Below, one piece after another: positions 17,740-23,557 of a DNA stretch of 23,557 nucleotides. The first letter of the stretch is position 1. Each line of letters opens with the position of its first letter. This stretch comes from Glomus cerebriforme (lineage: Eukaryota; Glomeromycota; Glomeromycetes; Glomerales; Glomeraceae): positions 23,982-47,538 of the forward strand of contig QKYT01000370.1 in assembly GCA_003550305.1 (NCBI GenBank), in the 5' to 3' direction. A model generated the notes under the pieces. That model had not been told where the DNA came from and searched no databases. It saw nothing but the letters and a program-made list of their open reading frames with translations. Made by a program: the position numbers and the translations under genes.

Positions 17740-17861
17740 GATTTAAACGTATTTATAAAGGATCAAAAAAAAAAAGATTTAAACGTTATCAAAAGATTTA
17801 TAAGGTTAGGGTTAGGGTTAGGGTTGGTTAAAAGATTAAACGTATTTATAAAGGATAAAAA
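17740..17861. repeat. Direct repeats flanking a telomeric insert
   Basis: GATTTAAACGTATTTATAAAGG (17740-17761), continuing into ATCAAAAA, is repeated as GATTAAACGTATTTATAAAGG (17834-17854), continuing into ATAAAAA. Between them are a partial third copy (AGATTTAAACGTTATCAAAAG) and the TTAGGG tract. The arrangement suggests duplication of about 28 bases around the insertion. Confidence 0.65.
17804..17827 (+). repeat. Interstitial telomere-type repeat (TTAGGG)3
   Basis: Three perfect TTAGGG units at 17806-17823, preceded by GG and followed by TTGG. TTAGGG is the telomere repeat of many fungi and animals. In DNA this AT-rich, three consecutive units are very unlikely by chance. It lies in the 3' part of small-ORF unit 2 and is absent from unit 1. 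Confidence 0.8.
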
Positions 17862-18127
17862 GTCTTCCTCTCCTATTTTGAGTTATCCGGTGTTCCTCTT
17901 GCTCTTTAGTCCTTTCTTTGTTAGTGGTCTTTTCCTACTGTAATGATAATGTTTTCTTATTTATCTTGTCCTTTTGTGATCCTTGATTCTTCTGCTCCTG
18001 TTCTTCCCCATTGCCCTTTTGGTATTCCTGTTCAATTTACAGTAAAGTCCTGTGTTTTATAGATTTTAATACAGGGCTTTAACGTTCTTCTCCACTTAGT
18101 TTTTCTTGCTCCAATTAAAGTCCTTGT

Positions 18128-18160
18128 ATTTATGTAATTTACTGTAATAAATAAAGTTTG
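18128..18160 (+). terminator. Probable polyadenylation signal of unit 2
   Basis: Counterpart of the unit 1 signal: TATTTATGTAATTTACTGT followed by AATAAATAAAG. It closes the duplicated stretch; similarity between the units fades after about 18170. Confidence 0.5.
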
Positions 18161-18170
18161 TTATTGTAGT

Positions 18171-19588
18171 CATTTTTTCAATTTTGCGACGTATTTTATG
18201 CAATGTAATAAATAAAATGTCAATATATCTCGCAATTATCTCACAGTATCTGATAAAATTACTTAAATTTTAGATTTATTTAACTAATAAAAAACAAAAG
18301 ATACAAACTGCTCAATAAACAGTCATTGAACACTTTGAACGTTAAATTTACGTCCATTTTCGATCTTTATGATATTTTAGTATATAATTGCGGTGCCTCT
18401 ATCCTTCTGCTCTCAGAGTATCAAGAACTATGCCATAAAATTATTGAGATTTCCATCTAATATTCGTAGTAAACCGTTCAAATATGAAATACCATAAGTG
18501 ACATTTATTATCCTGAAATTTATATAAAATGTCCAACATGATTATTATATTAAAAATTGAAATCTAAGAAATTAAAAATGAATAAAGTTTCGAAAACCGG
18601 ATTTATTTTTAGAATCCTTTTATTTTTTTCCACTTTCACTTTCGACAAAAATTTATATTGGATCTGGTCAAGCGACCTGACATAACCTGTAGAGTTCTTG
18701 ATGAATGGATTCATTATATCTGATATCCAGATGAAATCAAATGAAATGAATGAAATAAAAAATTGGATTTATTATACCCGGATATAATGAAGAAAATGAA
18801 GAAACAAAGAAACCTGATTTATTTAAATCGAAAGTTGAAGATCAGTTCCAAACCCTAGTTCTAAAAGTTTCTGGGCAAGAATTTTTCATCATCGCTCCGG
18901 ATTACTGTATTTCTTCAGTACACCCTGCCCGTTATACAGTATAACAATATCCTAAATTAAATTATCCTTCAGCATATCCTGCAATATCCGATTTTAAGTA
19001 CCATTCAAATGGTTTGTTTGCTTTGTTTCTGTATTGGAAGAGCAAATTGGTTTGTCTTAATGAAGGTTCTATTTTTATGTCATTATTGACAACGATATTG
19101 TCTTACGGATTTGACTTGGGAGAAGCCTATGTTTCCAAGAGATATTTTATCGTTTTATTATTGAAGTTATTTTGCTTTAAAATATTTTGAATGAATCTAT
19201 AACATTTAGATAAATATGAATCGGATGTATGTATGATAACTTTTTGTATCATCTAGAATCGGAATGTGTATATCATATAAATTATGTCAATTTTTACTTC
19301 GTAATTCATTAACCATAATCTTCATAAAGTCAATTCATAATATGAAATAGATAAGAGTCGAGAAACAATTCCAATGACCAATTAATGCAGAAATGACTAT
19401 CACAAACAAATCATTATGTTATGGACTTAAGAAATTAGGTAGTTTAGCAAATAATCTATTCATTAATAATAAAGTTTCATATTGATTCGCAGTTTATTTA
19501 AAAAAAACTCGTATTTTTTACAGGATGGAAAAGATCTTAGAATCAAAATGATTATGACAATCCACTCATTCATCATTTTATGAAAAAA
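18171..19588. other. Gene-free stretch
   Basis: No open frame with plausible composition and no recognisable RNA gene. Locally GC-richer patches near 18650-18690 and 18880-18930 show nothing identifiable. The right end presumably holds the 3' untranslated region of the PIG-F gene. Confidence 0.5.
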
Positions 19589-20692
19589 TCATTCTCTCTT
19601 CTTTTGTAAAGCAGAACTTTCAGGATTAAGATAACATACTATTGATGCTACAATACTTCCAATTACATGTCCAATATAAGCACTGATCACACAAGAAACA
19701 GGCCATTCCTAAATAATAAAAGTTTAAACCAATTTTAATAACTACATCAAAAATTCCTTATTTATAAGGTAATTATAAATATTGTTTGAATTACCTGCCA
19801 TGGTCTATCCCAATCTAACGGTATAACTATAGCACCCGCCCATGCACCTACTATTGTCCCTACAGTCGGATAAAAAACCATTTTTTCTGGAATTGTTTCA
19901 GGGCTTATAAGAATAAATTAACTTAAATTAATTATATATTTCTTGTAATGAATTATTATTTAATTATTTAATAGATGTCTTACTTGAAATCAGAAAATAC
20001 TCTTGACCAATATGGAGTATGATTTTTAAATGCAACTGCTGGAGGAAATATTCCTAATAATGATACATATACTGCGAACATCAATGTTTTTTGTACATTA
20101 CTATAAAATTTAAAATAAAAAAAAAATATTTTATTAATAACATTTCCCTTTAATTAAAATTTAAAAAATTATACTTACCGAATTAGAGATACACCGAATA
20201 AAATAGCAATAAGATGTAATACAAAAGTAGCAAATGCAGTTAAATACAATGCCGTAATAAAATTCTAAAAAGAAATTATTTAAATTTAATATAAGACCAC
20301 CTCTAAAAAAAAAAAATTATATTTACCTTTCCTTTATTCTTTACAAAATTTCTCAATAAATCTTTTGATTTTTTCTTAGTTTCATAACCACTATTACTAA
20401 TATCGCTCTTCAAATAAACTAACCAACGAATAATTTCACTTATAAATTGAACAAAAAATAATAAAATATTGGTTGTCTTTAAACATTCTACAGGATCTTT
20501 TAATAAATTTTTCTGTGGAAAATAAAATAAACATAATGTTGATAAGATTAATTGTATAATGGTAATTAGACCGTGCGTCTTAAAGTGAAACTTTATTGAA
20601 TTATCTGCGTAATTTGTTGATATGGGTGGTAACGGAATTTCTGATGAAGAGGAGGATGATGATGCTGCATTGCGATGACGAGCTGAAGACAT
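19589..20692 (-). CDS. PIG-F/Gpi11-like GPI-anchor ethanolamine-phosphate transfer subunit
   Basis: Exons in coding order: 20692-20327, 20264-20179, 20100-19984, 19903-19795, 19708-19589. All have GT-AG introns and consistent phases, giving 265 residues. The hallmark GAWAGAIVIPLDWDRPWQ at residues 209-226 followed by EWPVSCVISAYIGHVIG is the PIG-F signature. Six hydrophobic helices are visible at about 41-58, 73-95, 125-147, 156-175, 201-218 and 229-253. In known systems PIG-F stabilises the ER-membrane enzymes that add phosphoethanolamine to GPI mannose (PIG-O and GPI7/PIG-G partners), so this protein should act in the ER in the last steps before GPI transfer. It is slightly longer than the usual ~220 residues because of an N-terminal Ser-rich stretch (11-17). 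The ATG at 20692 was chosen for its A7 context; the open frame upstream lacks an ATG. Confidence 0.9.
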
Positions 20693-20760
20693 TTTTTTAA
20701 AAAATTTTTTTTTTAGGTAATAAGTTGAATTTTTATAAAAAAAATTCTTACCAAATTTGG

Positions 20761-20973
20761 TTAACCAACGGATTTTATCGCCGTTTTCAGGAAATTGTGT
20801 AATCCAAGCCACATTGTAATTAGTGTAACGAGAGTATAAAATTCCATTAAATTTAATGATGATTTAATGAGAAATCCAAGCGATAGAAAAATAAATTGAA
20901 TGGAAACCATAAGTCTACGTCTCTTATTCGATTTAAAATATCTCCCGCTGATTTTTTTGTTAAGTTTTATCAT
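20761..20973 (-). CDS. Possible small two-helix membrane protein or leader ORF
   Basis: 70 codons, starting MIKLNKKISGRYFKSNKRRR and followed by two hydrophobic segments at about residues 22-38 and 45-60, ending KTAIKSVG. The strongly basic start and clear helices look less random than other short frames. It ends 68 bases before the PIG-F ATG on the same strand, so it could be a leader ORF on the PIG-F transcript, a separate tiny gene, or chance. A GTAAGA donor just after its stop (near 20754) could start a leader intron. I do not recognise the family. Confidence 0.3.
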   Translation of the reverse strand: MIKLNKKISGRYFKSNKRRRLMVSIQFIFLSLGFLIKSSLNLMEFYTLVTLITMWLGLHNFLKTAIKSVG

Positions 20974-21518
20974 TTATAAAGCGTTATTCCACATTATATT
21001 TATAAAAAGGTTGTTGAATCCTATCTTATCAACGAATACAACTTTGCCGCTATGAACAATACTGAATCGCATCTTTTTTATTCCAATTATTCAAGGTGGA
21101 TTTCATTTTAATTCATTTAGGAATAAATACAATAGCTAATACAAAAATGTCAAGCTTCGTTCGATCGGTTGAATTTCATCAGTATAACGTTTATTTTGTA
21201 TTATTTTGTGCATATCTTTTTTTTTTTTAGTGATTATTGTACTACTTATTAACTGTTAATCTATTTCAAAATTATATTGACGGGAATTTCTTTATTGGGT
21301 TTACGTCAATATAAGGCTATTGTTATTTAATTTGGCTTGGAAAGTTCCAGTATTTTCATGTAATCTGTAGTCATGTGACACTATGCAAAGATAATTCTGG
21401 CACCTGATTGGACTATTTAAAGTTATTATTCATGACACTAATTTATTTGTGTAATTTACTTTAGACCTATTTAAACGACGACGCTTTACACAACGCACAT
21501 TTTTTTTTAAAAAAAAAA
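20974..21518. promoter_or_regulatory. Divergent promoter region between PIG-F side and BTB-TLDc gene
   Basis: Head-to-head spacing of about 0.5 kb. On the BTB side, CCTGATTGGACTATTTAAAG at about 21403-21422 provides a reverse CCAAT box and a TATTTAAA box. About 55 bases later comes TTTAAACGACGACG, followed by ACACAACGCACAT, then T9A11 running into the ATG. The same phrases recur at the end of the window. On the other strand CTTTATAAATG precedes the small ORF. Confidence 0.5.
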
Positions 21519-21521
21519 ATG
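21500..21521 (+). promoter_or_regulatory. T9A11-ATG start context of the BTB-TLDc gene
   Basis: Nine T (21500-21508) then eleven A (21509-21519), the last being the A of the ATG. The same arrangement precedes the channel gene and, in a variant form, PIG-F, all on genes whose starts are supported by protein content. Confidence 0.55.
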
Positions 21522-23023
21522 GTTTCAAAATTTCACGCCGATCTTTCACAAGATCTTTCGTTAATGTTAAATGATGCAGATGATTATAATGTAATTATTC
21601 AAGTTGGAGAAAATCAATCCACAAAAGAATTTCATGCACATTCAAATATCCTGAGAGCTCGTTCTCCTTATTTTAAGAGTGCACTTTCGACTAACTGGAT
21701 TACTAAAAAAAATAATATGATTGAATTTAAAAAACCAAATATTAATCCTACCGTTTTTGAAATAATTCTCAAGTATGAGTTTTTAATTTGAAAATTTTGA
21801 AATAAAATTAAATAACGTTTTATTACAATTAATCTTTTTTTTTTTGTTTAATAACAAATCAAAGGTATATTTATACAGGTGAAGTGGATTTATGTAAGAA
21901 ATCAGGCGCAGATATTCTTGGGGTTTTAGTTGCGTCCGATGAACTTCTTCTTGAGAAATTATTTAAATATGTTCAAGATCATTTAATTGAAAAACAAACA
22001 ACATGGGTTAAACAAAATTTTGTTCTTGTACTCCATACGGTCTTTAAACTTTCTAGTTGTAAGAAACTGCAAGATCATTGTCTTGAATCTATCTGNGCAG
22101 ACCCACAACCATTTATTACTTCAAAAGAATTTCCATCACTTGATAAAGATATTCTCTATGGATTGCTTAAACGAGACGACTTGCAAATTGAAGAAGCTGT
22201 TGCTTGGGATTATTTAATTAAATGGGGTATTGAACAAACTCCTGGTTTAGGAAGTTCGAATAATGATAGAACTAAATGGANTAATAAAAATTATGAGGCN
22301 TTAAAAAAAACTTTGAATCAATTTATTCCTCTCATTCGATTTGTGGAAATTTCTCCTGCTGATTTTTTTGATAAAGTTCGTCCTTATAAAGCTGTGATTC
22401 CTCATCATATTTATGAAGAGGTTACTGAATTCTATTATAAAAAGACTTTACCAAAAACAACCACTTTACCTCCACGTGTTGGAAAAATCCGAATCGAATC
22501 AAAACTCATTAAACCAAAACTTGCAAGTATAGTTGCTGGTTGGATTGAAAGAAAAAATGGAAAAAATCCATCCCTAATGAAAAAGTACAAATTTGATCTA
22601 CTTTATCGTAGTAGTCGGGATGGGATCAATACTAATACATTTCGTACTAAATGCAATAATCAAGGTTCATGCTTAGTATTAATCAAAAATCAACAATTAA
22701 CGAAAATTTATGGAGGATATAATCCACTTACATTTACACATATTGGTGGACAATGGTACAATACAACTGAGAGTTTTATATTTTCTTTTGAAAATAGTGA
22801 AGATATTCAAAATATGAAAATAAGTCGCGTGAAAAATGCTAATTATGCGATATATGAAAATTACAGTAATGGATTTAATTTTGGTAGTGCACTTTATATG
22901 AGTGGTCAATATATATATATTAATAATTCAGGCTATTATGATAATATTGGTAATGTTTTAAACCTAAATCAGAGCAATTTTATTCCGGAGGAAATTGAAA
23001 TCTTTAAAATAACTACTTCGTGA
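21519..23023 (+). CDS. BTB-BACK-TLDc domain protein
   Basis: Two exons, 21519-21772 and 21865-23023, joined in phase 2 through a 92-nt intron (GTATGA...AAAG), give 470 residues. Residues about 10-95 form a BTB/POZ domain (DDYNVIIQVGE, EFHAHSNILRARSPYFKSAL, ILKYIYTGEVDL). Residues about 95-260 fit a BACK region, which links BTB to the C-terminal domain. Residues about 299-468 form a TLDc domain with FRTKCNNQGSCLVLIK and KIYGGYNPL. BTB domains mediate dimerisation and often bind Cullin-3 as ubiquitin-ligase adaptors; TLDc domains are linked to oxidative-stress and V-ATPase functions in other eukaryotes. The partner here is unknown. Three ambiguous bases fall inside: 22096 (TGN, residue 162, Cys expected), 22281 (ANT) and 22300 (GCN, Ala whatever the base). 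If 22096 were A, the gene would be interrupted. Confidence 0.93.
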
Positions 23024-23400
23024 TCTGTTTATATAAAAGAAGTTTGAGAGATTTGTTATATTTCAATAATTTATTTCTTTTTTTATTTATGAGGTTGTAC
23101 AATCGTATAATAAATAATTACATTAATTATATTTACAGTATTTCATATAATTAAAATTATTTATTGTTTCATTTTGACATCAAAACATATAACCCTTTAA
23201 TTATGAAATCATTAATCGGAAAGGTTTTCCCGTTATGAATTTTTAAATATAATGTCGGCCAAAGACATCACAATACCGGTCAAAATCAGAATAATTTGGA
23301 TTATTTTCGGAATGCGGAAAATATGATAGACTGGCTAATCCCACGCCTAATTATATAATTTTTTTTCATATGCTAAATTGGATTTTAATGCAAATCCATA
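23024..23400. other. 3' flank of the BTB-TLDc gene and spacer
   Basis: AT-rich sequence without an open frame. TATAATAAATAATTAC at about 23107-23122 could serve for polyadenylation. A somewhat GC-richer patch lies at 23250-23345 with no recognisable content. Confidence 0.45.
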
Positions 23401-23557
23401 TCCCTGATTGGATTATTAAAATTATTAATAACAATCGAATGAAAATAAGTTTGATTGTTCGTGTGAATAATTTAACAATGGAATTAACGATCATATTATT
23501 TTAAAAACTGAAAATATAAACGACGACTTTTTTATTACACAATGTACATTTTTTTTT
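23401..23557 (+). promoter_or_regulatory. Promoter-like sequence resembling that of the BTB-TLDc gene
   Basis: CCTGATTGGATTATTAAAATTATTA (23402-23426) matches the phrase 118 bases before the BTB-TLDc ATG. TATAAACGACGAC is then followed by TACACAATGTACATTTTTTTTT, which matches TTTAAACGACGACG and ACACAACGCACATTTTTTTTT upstream of 21519. Order and spacing are similar. The window stops inside the T run, where the A run and ATG would be expected. Confidence 0.6.

Noticed and set aside
20693..20812. N-terminal extension of PIG-F from a GTG at 20812
   Set aside because: There is no ATG in this extension, and the typical A-rich ATG context is at 20692. PIG-F proteins start shortly before the first membrane helix.
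21987..22217. Alternate plus-strand frame inside the BTB-TLDc gene
   Set aside because: It overlaps the BACK region in another frame with no domain content.
22697..22909. Minus-strand ORF inside the TLDc exon
   Set aside because: Antisense shadow of a strongly supported domain.
1..23557. tRNA, rRNA or CRISPR arrays
   Set aside because: No cloverleaf-like A/B boxes, rRNA core motifs or regularly spaced repeats were recognised by eye; a covariance-model scan would be needed to exclude small RNAs.

Overview
The window looks like nuclear DNA of an arbuscular mycorrhizal (Glomeromycotina, Rhizophagus-type) fungus. This is an inference from: extreme AT richness; genes split by short GT-AG introns, mostly 60-100 nt; a BTB-BACK-TLDc protein and a beta-propeller/ion-channel protein, both of kinds I associate with large families in these fungi; a PIG-F homologue for GPI-anchor synthesis; and TTAGGG telomere-type repeats. 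No bacterial features such as operons, Shine-Dalgarno sites or CRISPR arrays are visible.

Layout. 1-43: the last 13 codons of a plus-strand gene. 611-895: diverged tandem repeats. 1226-2754: a four-exon plus-strand P-loop ATPase with an N-terminal hydrophobic anchor. 2755-6018: gene-poor, with a decayed BED-type zinc finger on the minus strand (3237-3480) and coding-like scraps. 6019-11722: an eleven-exon minus-strand gene for a protein of about 1,553 residues, with a propeller-like N-terminal half and a six-helix cation-channel C-terminal half. It has a 25-nt micro-exon and an apparent +1 frameshift next to an exon boundary. 11723-18200: a gene-poor, repeat-rich stretch holding two diverged copies of a transcription unit about 0.93 kb long (14496-15420 and 17242-18170). 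Each has a conserved dyad-symmetric upstream element, a CCAAT box, a TATA box, a short ORF with a signal-peptide-like start, and a pyrimidine-rich 3' region ending in AATAAA. A third copy of the upstream element alone lies at 15605-15714. Copy 2 also carries an interstitial (TTAGGG)3 tract between direct repeats. 19589-20692: five-exon PIG-F on the minus strand. 21519-23023: two-exon BTB-BACK-TLDc gene on the plus strand. The window ends in sequence resembling that gene's own promoter, so a tandem paralogue probably starts just outside.

The ATPase, channel, PIG-F and BTB-TLDc genes do not form an evident pathway and read as independent neighbours. The least explained part is the duplicated small-ORF unit with its shared promoter element. 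All exon structures were built by hand from GT/AG sites, phase continuity and protein plausibility, without transcript data.
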